This document shows positions 13,601 through 24,800 of a DNA stretch of 64,000 bases, in pieces. The translations under genes were made by a program, and so were the position numbers. The DNA lies in the NCBI RefSeq assembly GCF_042242105.1, contig NC_092017.1:20687432-20751431 (forward strand), read 5' to 3'. This stretch comes from Pempheris klunzingeri (taxonomy: Eukaryota; Chordata; Actinopteri; Acropomatiformes; Pempheridae). The number at the start of each line of letters is the position of its first letter. Within the stretch, counting starts at the first letter, position 1. Under the pieces are notes generated by a model. That model made no database searches. It was not told where the DNA came from and saw only the letters and a list, made by a program, of their open reading frames with translations.

Positions 13601-13655
13601 GGGGCTCCCTGGCCTCCAGGCCAAACTTGGCCTGGGAGTAGCTGGAGCTGTACAT
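7331..13655 (-). CDS. plvap: Plasmalemma vesicle-associated protein (PLVAP/PV-1)
   Basis: PLVAP is a single-pass type II glycoprotein that forms the diaphragms of endothelial fenestrae, caveolae and transendothelial channels. Minus-strand exons: 13452-13655, 12975-13151, 11374-11570, 11055-11274, 8849-8998, 8484-8597, 7952-8059 and 7331-7339. All phases agree, giving about 392 residues (human 442). The short cytosolic N-terminus starts MYSSSYSQAK and is followed by a membrane segment at about 32-55. The long extracellular part has heptad-rich coiled coil and N-glycosylation sequons NST, NFT and NLS. Exon 4 (KCKEDFTHSLDGITT onward) aligns with the human Cys-containing middle region. The tail has a Pro/Gln-rich stretch. 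The stop is uncertain: splicing to the last exon ends the protein PTVR, whereas reading through the 7951 donor would end VNSILE with a stop at 7931-7933. An in-frame ATG at 13721 could add 22 residues, but a likely acceptor just downstream argues against it. gtpbp3 converges on it from the left, as GTPBP3 and PLVAP do in human. Confidence 0.9.
9808..10060. mobile_element. Foldback (MITE-like) repeat in plvap intron
   Basis: The left end reads AGAGCTACAACGAGCGGTTA and the right end carries ATTAATCGATCATGACAATAA, the two halves of a palindromic element with imperfect terminal inverted repeats. A relative lies at 52967-53203. I recognise the TTAGTTGCAGCTCT-type end as a common fish repeat. It has no coding capacity. 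Confidence 0.5.
12203..12792. mobile_element. Non-autonomous foldback transposon with 10-bp target duplication, in plvap intron
   Basis: The element begins AGTGGTGGAATATAACTAAG and ends CCTCCACCACT, so its outermost 8 bases are a perfect inverted repeat (AGTGGTGG/CCACCACT) with a looser inverted repeat inside. It is flanked by an exact direct repeat, GATGACCAAT, at 12193-12202 and 12793-12802, which looks like a target-site duplication. It is 590 bp and non-coding. Similar TACTTAAGTACA-type pieces occur near 10785, 31925 and 45300-45690. It sits between the second and third coding exons of plvap. Confidence 0.75.
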
Positions 13656-13868
13656 GACTGTTGGAGGTGAAATGGTGGCAGCCGGTTTTGGGAGATCTAA
13701 AAAGAACAACAAAATCCCCAAGGTGTGATCCTCTCGTCAGAACAGGTGCTGAGGCTTCAGGCTGAACACTGTCGAGCAGAAATGCAAGAAAAGCCAGTGG
13801 TGAGATTGTTTGTTTCACACAGTCGGGGTGTAGAAACATACAGGCAGAAATGGCGTGTTTGGATGGAT

Positions 13869-13913
13869 GTAAACAATGACCTTTAGGTGTGTAAAGGGGC
13901 CATGTTTATAAAT
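13869..13913 (-). promoter_or_regulatory. Putative plvap proximal promoter (TATA-like and forkhead motifs)
   Basis: Reading the minus strand towards plvap, ATTTATAAAC (13904-13913) resembles a TATA box. About 30 bases downstream is TGTTTAC (13869-13875), the forkhead consensus. This is 215-260 bp upstream of the plvap start codon. A second forkhead-like TGTTTGTTT lies near 13808 on the plus strand. Forkhead input would fit an endothelial gene, but this is motif-level evidence only and no start site is shown. Confidence 0.35.
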
Positions 13914-16356
13914 GCTGCTGGAGGCACACTTCCAGTCCATCCTGGCCCTCCCCTCTCTTCTCCTCCCTTCCCCTCCCCTCTCCTCCCTCATCGACCTCTG
14001 TCACAGTTACAGCCCCCAGCAGCACCACTGCCAGGATAATGACACATTTTCCAAGTTTGAACAAAAGAAGATTGTCGAGACAGGAAGATTCAATCACATT
14101 TAAAGATCCCCTTAAGACATGTTTTAAGAAATATTGCAACAATTATTATAAATTGTGATGATGATTTGTGGCTGATGTGGCTTTTCCACAAAATGCGTGG
14201 TAACCTCTTTGGAAATGCTACATACATACATCTACTCCAGACTCCAGAATTACTGGAAAAAAGATGTCACTTACTTCACTGTAAAGTCCATTTTATGTGT
14301 ATGTGAAAGTACCAGTATTACTGAAATTAGTCTTCAAAATCAATACTTGATATATAAGAATTGATCCAATTTGTTATAGATCATGGTCTCATGAATATTA
14401 ATTTCAAAATGGTGCCCGTGTCTTCTTTTTCCCCCTCTTTTGTATACTGTATGTGTACTCTGAAACAGGTTTTTCTTGCTGTAATCATTCCTCCTGGTCA
14501 TCCAAAAGATCCACTCTTAATGTGCTTCTAATGTTAACGAAGGAGGACAAAATCCACAGTCCTCGTTCTGGGCAAAAATGTATCTAAAATTTAATTTCAG
14601 TGGGGTACAAAAATTACGAGATCACACTGAAAATAGTTCATATTTTCACGTAAATCTGAAAATGATCAGAGAGTTCGAGGATTCAGAAACAGTTAAATCC
14701 CAAGACGTTATGACTTATGAAAATAGAAATAGTGCAGAGATTTTCAATGTGGTCTCAGACTTTTGGACACGACTGTACATGAAAACAAGGCTTCAACTGC
14801 AGAATTGCACTCAAGTAATTTTCCACCACTGTTTGCATGTGCTATAGAGGAAACCAGGAAAGATCACCCATCAGTGCCACATTTAAATTTAGCCACTCCA
14901 AATTGTGACAGAATTCCTGATCATATTCCCCTGGCGGTGGATGAACAATGCAAACCAATTTAGGAGTAAAAGCAAGAAATACCAAACAAAAAAACAAAAA
15001 AAATCCACCATATCCTGTTGCAAGCAAGCACGGAAAGGAGTCATGGCAGTGGAGGAGTGAAAAAATGACAAACAATGGGGATTCTTCAGGGATGAGGGAA
15101 TAACATATTCTCCCTGCAGTACAGCCACACTGGATCCCCCCCGTGCTGTTATCTGCGGTGATGACGTGGGGAACAGCCAGCTCGTCTGGGGAAGTGTGTT
15201 TGAAAGGGGAAAGGCCCTCTGAGCCCGGGGTTTTCCTGCGCCCCATTGTCTCCCTGACAACCTGTCCTCACCGGAAAAAAAACTAATTTATGAAGGTATG
15301 CTAGAGTGACAGAAAATGAGTGACTATCAGGAGTCAGAGCAGACATTGGATCAACTACTGAACAAAAACAGGAAACCAAACAGTTAAAGACTGAGATAAA
15401 AACACCTCTTAAGATAACTGACCAGACACTTTAAGGGTGAAAGGAAAATATATATTTACCATTGAAGCAATATTCATGTCATTGGTTCATATAACAGATA
15501 AGGATTTAAACAGTAGCTGCAATAACTGCTTAACCATGCTGTCAAACAGGCCTGTAGATGGAGAAATTAGAGTTGTTCTCGACAGTGACTATGTCTGGAT
15601 ACTTAAGCGGAAGAGACTGCAAAATTAACACTGATTAATTTTACACTTCAGAACATAGGATGTACCTATAAAGAAAACTAGACTATTCTTTACCCTCTTG
15701 GACCACAGCAGCTTTCTTGAATTCAGATATCTCTAGAGGGAATTTGCTGCCATCTTGTGACATAAACGTAGAAAGCACATGTGAACATGAAAATATGATT
15801 AAACATGCCTTTTAATATCCAGAAACAGCATCAAAAAGCTCATCTATACAGTGACTTTCAAGTGCAGCTAGACTGGCAGTACAAGGGGCCTTTTTCACAA
15901 TAAATCCATCAGTGCCACAGAGATCATTGTCAAAAGAGGGGCCACATCTGCATTACTGTACATTCTTTCATTGTCTGTGGAACAGACAAGAGTGACAAAT
16001 CAACAAATGATTGAAAACAACCCCCTTATAAAATAGAAAATATATTAAAACAGGCAACAAAAGGTGGGAACTAAAAGGAAAAGGCAATATTACAGAAGAT
16101 GTGACCTCTGTGATACAGTACATCTTATTACAGTTCTCAAAAGGCCAGCTATGGAAAACAGTCAGAGGTTTGCACTGATTTCACCCTTTAAGACTTACGG
16201 ACAGAGCCGTGTAGTCTAAAATTTAAAAGAAAAATGAACTGCTAACAAAGCCTGATACTGTAACCATTGTTTCCTCCTTCCAGGACTCTTCCGATATCCA
16301 CTTCATCATCGTCCCCAGGAGACCTCCAGCAGTTTTACAGTGAACAACCGGATCAT
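13914..16356. other. Spacer between plvap promoter and babam1 3' end
   Basis: No exon is supported. The pyrimidine-rich tract at 13945-13990 is low complexity. A Tc1/mariner-like MITE occupies 14597-14777 and accounts for the open frames there. The minus-strand frames at 14842-15260 (up to 134 codons) have no recognisable domain and no splice context. The remainder is anonymous AT-rich sequence. Confidence 0.5.
14597..14777. mobile_element. Short Tc1/mariner-like MITE
   Basis: The left end (TTCAGTGGGGTACAAAAAT, then GAGATCACACTGAAAATAG) and the reverse complement of the right end (TACAGTCGTGTCCAAAAGTC, then TGAGACCACATTGAAAATC) match as diverged terminal inverted repeats. The TACAGT(G)GGGT-type terminus is typical of Tc1-like elements. 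At about 180 bp it lacks a transposase. No clear TA duplication is preserved. Confidence 0.55.
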
Positions 16357-16362
16357 TTTATT
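16357..16362 (-). other. Candidate babam1 polyadenylation signal
   Basis: AATAAA on the minus strand, about 252 bases beyond the babam1 stop codon at 16614-16616. It is the nearest canonical signal I noticed downstream of the last exon and would give a short 3'UTR. Confidence 0.5.
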
Positions 16363-16613
16363 ACTTCCTCAGCTTAAAACAATCAATGACTCATTCATTT
16401 ATGGAAACGCAATGATTGATTTAGTATTAATCTGCTGAAATCCTTGTTTCTTTAGAACTATGACAGTTTTCCCAAATACTCTATTGTTGCCCTACAGCAG
16501 TTAATGGAAAAACCCCTCAGTAATAAGGTGATAAGGAAAACTCCTGCTCTTTTCTGCTAAACTACAGAGTGTGAATTTAACAGAGAAGCAGGGCTTTATG
16601 AGTGCGTGCCGTC

Positions 16614-19600
16614 TTAGACTGTTGCCTCAATGTCCTGAGGGTCTTCCCCCTCCAGCAGGCTGTAAGACGCGTGACTCTGGAAAGGTCTTTGTAAAGGGTG
16701 AGCCAGAAGTTTGGCCATGCAGTTGTGCAGCTCGATGGCAGGTCCACTCAGGGAAACTTCAAACCGATAGCACACGCCCTTGGAGTCCAGGTTGCAGAAC
16801 GAGGTGTAGTTGTCCTGGAGACAGAAAGCACGCCTTATATAGAAATATCCAGATCACAGCTTCATTTGAAAAGTCACAGGGAAGTGGTTAAAATCAGAGT
16901 CACCCACCATTGATGAAAGGATAGTAATAACATGTGACATATTTATTATGGAAAGGTTGTCGCTCAAAGTCCAAAATGAAAAGTTTTTACGGATTGAGTA
17001 CATTAAACCTATACGGTTAGACTATAGCTGATTTGATGGAATAAATAAATGACAATATACTGTGTTTACATTATTTTATTACACAGCTTTGTTGAATACT
17101 CGATTCTGATTTGTCAATTATGGCGTTCTACCGTCTGCTATTTCTGTATAGCAGATGGTTAAAAACTGTTCTGTTAGTTGAAGCAATAAAATCATATTTA
17201 AATCAGTTAAATCATTTTTAAAATCAATATTTTGTCTTAAATTGTTGATTTCTTTGGTAAGTAGTTGTGTAATAAACTGGATGATGTACAGTGAGCAATT
17301 GTTGCAAAACAAAACCCTTCAGGGTGATTCAAGACCTGCATCAGCCTGTCAGGGTTCCTTGCCGGGTTTGTTGGTTTGCTGTACATCAGCCCTTTCTTAT
17401 TGCACCTAACAGCTCTCTTTCTATTCATTTTTTCTACTTTCTTCATCCATTTGTAGTATCTAAGGTGAAAGCTTCCCATGTTCATTTGTAAATAATTTAA
17501 GCTAATGCTATAAAGAAAACCTCTGAGCTAAAATGGTTATCAGATGTATACTTCAAGACATTTTTGTTTATACGTGTGCTTGCAGTAGTGCTCATACTGC
17601 GTAAAAAGATTCATGTTAAACGAATGCTTTTCGGACATAAGAAATAGAATAAAAAAAGAAAAGCTGTTGTATTAAAGTCCGTTTTCACAACATCCCTCCA
17701 CACTCTGCAGAATTAGTAATATGGACAGAAGGACTTGGATGAATGGATGGCCATGGTGGCTGACGCTGTGGTTCTGGATGTGGTTATTGCTCAAACTACA
17801 GCGTGACTTTGTGGTTGAATCTATGATGCGATGGATGTGGCTACAGTAGCTGTAACCTTGACTGCTCCTATTAACTTTACCCAAGACAGCATTGTTAAGC
17901 TACATGGGATTTGAACGTGTGATGTTTCCATCAGATATGACACATGTTACCAATGCGCCACAGCAGTTCAGGAGTGCAGCAGCTTCAATACAACACTCTG
18001 CCAGCACAACCAAAGAGCAACGATGTCTATTCACTGCACACACACAGCCCCTGCGTGTAGTTAGTGCTACACAGTTATAAACTAATGTATCACCGCTACA
18101 ATCACAGCAACAGAAGCAGAAGCAGCCAGAACACTGTCAGCCTGTGGCTTTTGCCATAATCACATCTACAGCCTGGGTCAACCAGCCTCTGCAGCAGTCG
18201 GTGAGAGAGTTTACTAGCTCTACTAGTTATCTATGTAGCTGCAGTGATACAGACTCGTGCCTGAGCCATAGCTGAGGGAGCTCCCATCTGCACTGTGGTC
18301 ACGGCAGCAGTCTACTACATGAAACATTAGCATAACAGAGCTCAGCATTTCTCTATGGGTCAGAGGGAAAGCAAAACAATTTCAAGAAATTTCACTGTGA
18401 CCTTTCACAGGCTGTGTAGGAAAGTCACTCAAAGAGGCAAAACACAAGTCAGCACTGATACAATGATACCACATTTTCTGTACTACTGAAACACACTAAT
18501 GATGCATCACACCAAACAAAGTTGAGCCAAACTACAGCACACGTCCTGGGACACAATCAAAGCTGATCAATGTCCCTTGATCAGCTTATTCACTCACCCT
18601 CCAGCTGGTCTCATCCCCCTGCTCCTCTACCCCGTTGTGCAGGTAGACCACATCAAAGAAAAAATATGGAGACTGCAGCATTTTCTGCAGAAGGACACAA
18701 GAACAAGCGAGATTTAAACTTTAGTGTAAAGTTAGTGCACTGCTCAAAGCAGCCAACAACACACAAAGACGGCAAACAACAAAGAGTCAGCTTCACATTT
18801 AAAAGAAACAAATGAACCAACTAAAATACAGAAAGTCTCAGCAGGTCTCGCACTTACACTAACAGCCTCAGAAGGGTTGAACTGAAGCTGTCCTGCGTGA
18901 CGGCTGTAGATGAGCACAGTCCGCACCACATATGGAGGGGGGATGGTCTGAACATTCTCCATCAACGGCAGCTCGATCTTCTGACGACTGCGAGGACAAC
19001 AGAAGAAGAGATGACCTCCAGTAAACGACACGTATATGCAACGTTTCATGTATTTTTAGAGACCAAAAAGTTTTACAGTCAGACAGGACTTACATTACAT
19101 TAAGCAGATCTTCCAGGTCTACAGAGGACAGTTAAGGCTGAAATGTAATGACTAGAATTGATCTAATATCCTATACATCGCTTCATAGAAGGACCTTTAT
19201 TTCCATTGTTTAAGAATACGTTTTGAGAAAGGATACTGAAGGACTCGCATACATTGGTCTCTAGGTCATACAGACAGCTGCACAGCTCCCTGGGGTCCGA
19301 GGTGAAGCCTGACAACTGAGGCACAAATACATATACATAAAGAGAACAAAAATGTGGCAAAATTGTAGAAAAATTGGAGATGTGTTGCATAGATACCCTG
19401 CACAGACACTGTACAATGACATGTGAAGCAGATCAAGAGAGTCCTGTACTCACCCACAGAGCGTCATCATTGACTACTACCAGGGCAAACTCATGCCGTT
19501 TATCAATCTTGTGTTTAGTTCTCACAAACATCTCAATCATCTTCTGGCATATGTTTAGGGCATTCGTTTTAGACCTAAATGAAAGAGATTAGGCTGTGAT

Positions 19601-20245
19601 GACAAATGAAACACCAGCACAGGGGAAGGAAGGCTTACTTTACTGTAGCTTACCCATTAAATGACTCCAACTTTGGCAACGACATCTCTTCAGAAAGATC
19701 TAAGCAGATGATCTGCCGTAAAAAGACAACACATGTTAGTAAAAGACTTATGGTGAAAGTAAGTCTTGATTTCCATGTGAAGATAAGTCAGAGCTGTAAT
19801 GTGGGCCTACCACTTTCTCTGGACAGTTGACACGAGGAACTCTAAGCTGGTACTCTGCTGGTGGAGGGACGGACGTCGTCAACGTGGGCTGCTGCTGCGT
19901 GGGCTTCGGCCTCTCTTTGGCTCCAACAGCAGCAGTGGATAGAGGCACTGTGGCACTGGCAGCAGCCACTGCTGTTACTGCTGCAGGGGGGGCCACGGCT
20001 ACAGCTGCAGCTGCCGAGACGGTTGTGGTGGTGGAGCTCGGCGGACTGTCGCTGGTTGAAGCCTCGCCCTCCCCTTCAACACGACTTCCCACGGCGGGCT
20101 GAGATATGTTGGGGTTACTGTTTCCTCCGAGGCTGCCCGTACTGCTGCGCCTGTCCTCAGCACCTTCTGGGTTGGAGCGTGTCCGAGGTCGCAGCTCCAC
20201 CAGATGCTCCTCTCCATCAGCTGGGCCTGGCTCTGGCGTCTCCAT
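16614..20245 (-). CDS. babam1: BRISC and BRCA1-A complex member 1 (BABAM1/MERIT40)
   Basis: MERIT40 is a scaffold subunit of two K63-specific deubiquitinase assemblies: nuclear BRCA1-A (DNA damage) and cytosolic BRISC. Minus-strand coding exons: 19811-20245, 19654-19712, 19454-19574, 19237-19315, 19094-19118, 18858-18987, 18598-18684 and 16614-16814. Phases agree throughout, giving about 378 residues (human 329). Residues 19-31 (RPRTRSNPEGAED) match human; RSNPEG at 23-28 fits the tankyrase-binding consensus RxxPxG. A low-complexity Ser/Thr/Ala/Pro linker follows to about residue 130 and explains the extra length. A VWA-like domain starts at PRVNCPEKVIICLDLSEEMS, with a degenerate MIDAS (DLSEEMS). 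Further hallmarks are the stretches RTKHKIDK, SDPRELCSCLYDLET, ENVQTIPPPYVVRT, YFFFDVVY and HNCMAKLLAHPLQRP, and the C-terminus ends EATV. The fifth coding exon is only 25 nt. The start ATG (20245) has good context (ATCCATGG). ushbp1 is divergent. Confidence 0.96.
17899..17963 (-). mobile_element. tRNA-derived SINE head or degenerate tRNA-like fossil
   Basis: On the minus strand the segment shows an A-box-like TGGCGCATTGGTAAC and, at suitable spacing, a B-box-like GTTCAAATCCC. These are the internal Pol III promoter boxes of a tRNA. The T-arm does not pair well, so it is not a functional tRNA. It lies in the long last intron of babam1 and may be the 5' part of a SINE continuing to lower coordinates. 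Confidence 0.4.
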
Positions 20246-20258
20246 GGATACACAGGTT

Positions 20259-20870
20259 GCTAAGATGATGAGTCAGAAACTGTTCACAAATTTAAAAACA
20301 GAATTTCCTTTACATTTATCTGTAGTTGGCACCAATATAAAAATGCAAATAAAATTTAGACTCATAGAGTGGTCTCTCAAACACATACCAGTAATAATGG
20401 TAAGTAAAAGACAAATGTCTATAAACCCTTAAAAAGGAACTACTTACTAAAATGTCTACATAGAGGCACAAGGATCACCACCGCCCACTCTCCTTGTCTG
20501 TACTTACTTTACAATCATATTTCTATTGTCATAGCCATGCCAGTATACAATACACAACGATACACAATAAAGCATTGATTCCGTCTGTATGAACGCAAAG
20601 TGAAGTGATGTTCTGTTTGATGACAGCGCAGTAGCAATGCGAGCTGTTAGCATTAGCTTAAAGACAAATTAGCGCAAATCAGAAAACTAGAGACGTGTGA
20701 ACTGTTAAACGTTAAAACGTGCAAGTAGACTTACGTGATGAGCAAGTGCGAAACTTCTAGGATTAAAACAAAGGGAAACTCATTGAAAGTTGAAAAATAT
20801 TTCAACGACGGGCTAACATTTGTTTTGGTCGGACAACTTCCTTACCGGAAATGACCCAACCCGGAAGTGT
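20259..20870 (-). promoter_or_regulatory. babam1 5'UTR intron, leader exon and ETS-type promoter
   Basis: On the minus strand a leader exon appears to end at 20735 with a strong donor (C|GTAAGT). The acceptor CATCTTAG places the next exon edge at 20259, 14 bases before the babam1 ATG. Just upstream of the leader are two ETS motifs on the plus strand, CCGGAA at 20845-20850 and CCGGAAGTG at 20861-20869, plus scattered CpGs. That suits a TATA-less housekeeping promoter. The transcription start is probably within about 20780-20870; this is inference. Confidence 0.5.
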
Positions 20871-21848
20871 AAACGCACTATGGGTAATGAAGTTTAACGG
20901 GAAGGTGACGTTTTTTCTGTTCCCCCTTTTTAACTCCGTCGCCTTCATGACGTTTTAGCGTCGTAAAAGCAGCAACAGTAACGTAAAAAATGACCAAAAA
21001 TAAAAAATGAATACTGATTTATGAATCCGTCCCATTAAAGTGATTCATTTATACAGCACCACCAACAAATCACTGCTTAATTGACTCAAAATTAATGTTT
21101 TTCATGCTCACACTGACAATTGGTTTCAGGCAGCAAACTTATTTTAATTGTTAATATGTAGCTTATTTGTCTTACATGAATATTTTAATAAAAAGTGATT
21201 TGAAGGCATTTCTATAATAGTTTCCATGTAATTTGAGGCCTAATCAGTATTAATATCCTTATTCTAGGTAATATTGCTATGCTGTGTACAAAGGACACAT
21301 TTCTTCATATTGGAATTCAGTTCCTCCTCATTTCTTTAATTTGGAAATTCATTACTTCTTTTCAATGTGAGGCAGAGTCTGGAAATACTTCCAGTACCTC
21401 CCGTGTTGATTGAAGAAACTGTCTTTGCAGTAAACAGAGAGATGAATAATAAAACATCCTTTAACACGTCTATTAAGTCTGTGTCATGGTCCAAATTGTA
21501 TATATCCTCATGCATTTTGTAATTACATAACATCATAGCTCAACCGATGTGTTGAAAAGGCATGGGGGCTACCAGTGGACAAAACAGGAAAGGACACAAA
21601 GTGACGAGGAATGGGTGGGGATGAAATTCTGAGTGTTTTCCACTTACTTCATTCATCACACTAAACACTGTTTGGCAGACATGTAGAGAGCAGACTGCAC
21701 TAGACACTGACTAACTACTGGAAAATATAATAACACAAATAGCAGGACTGAAGAAAACATCCTTTCATTTTGTCTAAAGTTTAGATGTAGGCAATGAACA
21801 GCCACAGCAGAAACTAAATCAGTGCTGCAGTCATCAGGATCAAGAAAT
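20871..21848. other. Divergent spacer between babam1 promoter and first ushbp1 codon
   Basis: AT-rich spacer separating two divergent genes. It must contain the ushbp1 5'UTR and may contain its promoter. I see no coding exon, no clear TATA box tied to a start, and no recognisable repeat. Confidence 0.45.
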
Positions 21849-24800
21849 ATGGAGGTGAGTTATGATCAAGTGTTTCAGTGCTTGGCTTGAAAATTACATT
21901 GAAAGTTACATGACTTGGAGCGTTACATGTTTCCTGGGCAAATGTGACAAGTCTGTAAGACTGTAGTGTACTTAAAACATCTGTGAGATGCCTTGCTGAG
22001 ATAATGCACTTTGTCCTTAAACAAGATTGAAAACAGACTGAAATATTATACAGAATTATAACGTCTTGCATTGGTGTGAAATCTGATCTGACCATTGTGA
22101 ATTAAGACCATTAAGAGGAATGTTTAATGAGTTATACTGCTGACTGAGTGGCATCAATGTAGAACACATTTACATCATATGAGTGGTGTCATTCCCACAT
22201 TCAAACACTCTAAATTCACAGAATTTGTAAATATGTTAGTCTGCTGATCTATGTGTGTTATGTGCTTTGCCCAGTCCTTGCCTGAATGGCCTGTCTGTGG
22301 CTCTGAATTGGAAACGGTGGTTATAATGGGTGTATCACTGGCTGGTTAAAGAATTTAAAGTATGTCGCTGACCATTGTCTGCACAATACATGTTTGAATT
22401 CTACATACAAGATGGAAGTTACAAGATCGTATTATTTTGGCATATTTATTGACAAGATCTGTATTTTATGGCAGAATTAAACAGAGACGCTTTGCTCTTA
22501 TTTCACGTTTTAGGCATTTAGCCGACATTCTTTGTATACAACAAAAGATGGTTTGGTCCACAAATATTTGCTGGGCAGGAAGTTGGATCTCAGGATGTTT
22601 TAGTTTCCTCCTTTTCCGCTGCTTAAAACAATAGCTGCTAAATAGTGCAGCAACAATGTGTGGTTCAAGAGCGTAACAGATTATTAGAGTGGATGTTTAC
22701 TGATACACTATTTTACAACATTTAATAACGAGCTACTCTTCACTGAAATATGATTATTTACAAGCAGTAAGAACATACATATTATGTGTTATTTTGGTAA
22801 AAATGGAAAAAAAAAGAGGACATTTGCTTTAATATAGAGAAAATGATAAAATAATGACCTTACAGTCCAAATATAATTTCCTGTTTCTGCAGGACTCCAG
22901 CCTGGTCAGATGTGACAGCCTGGATGCTGGGTCAGGGTATGACACAGAGGTGATGACCCCTATCGACCATGTGACCCTTGACCCCGAGGACTCTGACCCT
23001 GCAGCCAGCCTCGAGCCTTCGCCAGCAGAACTGGCTCAGTGTGAGGCTGAAGTTGGCACGCTGCTCAGCATCATTGCTGAGTTGAACAAGAAGATGGGAT
23101 CATTAAAAGCACCAAGGTAAAGAGAGTAATTAGATGAGTCATTTATTTAACTGTGGCACTTCAATGAGCCAGAAAATTGATCTGAATGAAGGAATTTGGG
23201 TTCACCTCAAATAAATATTTTGGTGAGACCACGTTTGTTACGTATTCTCGATAATCAATAAACAGTGTATAAGTCTTCTTGTAGCTTGTCTGAACATAAA
23301 CACGCTGGTGTTTAGAAGCAAAAATGTTGATGCTGCTGCTTTTCTGCAGTGAACCTGGAGACCTGAGACCACCAAGACCATCAAGGCCTCTGGTTCCCGA
23401 CCTCTTGTCCCACAGGCTGGCCAGAAATAGCCCAGAGAGGAACGGCGCCTCCGCTGCCACATCTAAACCTCCACTGACCGGCCGAGGTTGGCAACGACAC
23501 TGCATAACTTTGTCTTTATTCAGTAGACCACATCTTTTGGATGCTTCTTGGGTGCACTTTATGTGGGTGATCTTTCCTCCAACCAAGCCGGAGAAGGCAT
23601 TTTGTATCAGAAAGAACAATCAATATGTTATATAAAATATTTATCATAAGACATTTTTTTAAGACAACAAAAGGGACCACAGAAGTGCACCTCACGTCAT
23701 TATACAAGACTAATTGTACTTCTACCTTTTCTCCACTAGGGGGCAGTGGTGTAGTCTGGAGTAAACTCCAGGAGGTTTTATCATCAGTGGAGGACTCCAT
23801 CAGCAGTAAAAGGTCCTGGGCCGCCCCCATCACAGCTTTCGACCAGGACAGGCACAAAGAGCATCTGAGAGCAGCCCAAGACAACTGGGTTAAAGCCACT
23901 CAGGTATTTAAACTGTCAAAAGCAAATTTTTTACAAAAACTAATATTAGGCCAAATTTACTGATAAAACCAACTTAATCAGCACAATTGTTAGTTTTTGC
24001 CTTTGCTTTTGCTTTTGTGTTTGCTCTGAAGAAAAATATTATAAATTCATTCATCATTATTCAGACTCCCATCAGCCCTTTTTAGCATTTTTGTCACACT
24101 GGGTGCAGATGTTGGAGGACATGGAAAGAGAGTTTGGGATCTCATGCCCAGCTGGCCTGCCAAAGGACCAGAATCAAGGGGACATCCCAGATGATCTGGA
24201 GAAGCGTGACTCTCCTCTCAGAAGCACCTTTCAGAGTCACCAGGAGGAGCTGGAGAGAGCGCAAAGCACCGTCAGCCAAATGGAAGAGGAGACGAACAAG
24301 GTGGGAGAAGCTCTGCTGCTTCATTAACATGAATGAATGTGGTGGATGTCCTGGCAACAGCAATTTATGGAGCTAAAGGCTGGATTTTATAACAATTCAG
24401 TGTGTTTATTGGTGGTTCATTCTCTTGTCTTTCAGCTGGTCGGTCTCCATAAGGCCTGGAGGTCAGGCAGTCGCTCTCCTTCCTACCGGCCCACTGCAGG
24501 GGCGCTCAGTCCAGACTGGGCCTCTCCTCCCTTCCCTGGTTCCCCTTTACTCCTCAGAAGGTCGAGCAGAGCTGTAGCACCTCTGTCTGTGGGTGGGGAT
24601 GGTTCTCCGCTGGGCTCTGTTAACTCCTGCAGTCCTTGTCCGAGCCCCATCAACCTGGAATCTGAGACAGAACGACTGAACAGGCGAGTCTGAGGAGTTT
24701 CAAAGCAACAAAAAGCAGCTGCAGCACACTGCCAACGCCTCTATTACTTTCTTATTTGTATAATCAAAACTCTGTATGAAACAAAAGTGTTTCCCCCAGT

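Noticed and set aside
13444-13839. 131-codon minus-strand frame (MFLHPDCVKQ...) overlapping plvap exon 1 in another frame
   Set aside because: It overlaps the confidently read plvap frame and has no family resemblance; part of it may be removed by a 5'UTR intron. At most it is an upstream ORF in the leader.
14842-15260. Minus-strand frames of 123-134 codons between plvap and babam1
   Set aside because: No domain, no splice context, no resemblance to ANKLE1, ABHD8, MRPL34, DDA1 or ANO8, which I looked for because of human synteny.
19827-20268. Plus-strand frames of 91-135 codons opposite babam1 exon 1
   Set aside because: Shadows of the GC-rich, alanine-coding babam1 exon on the other strand.
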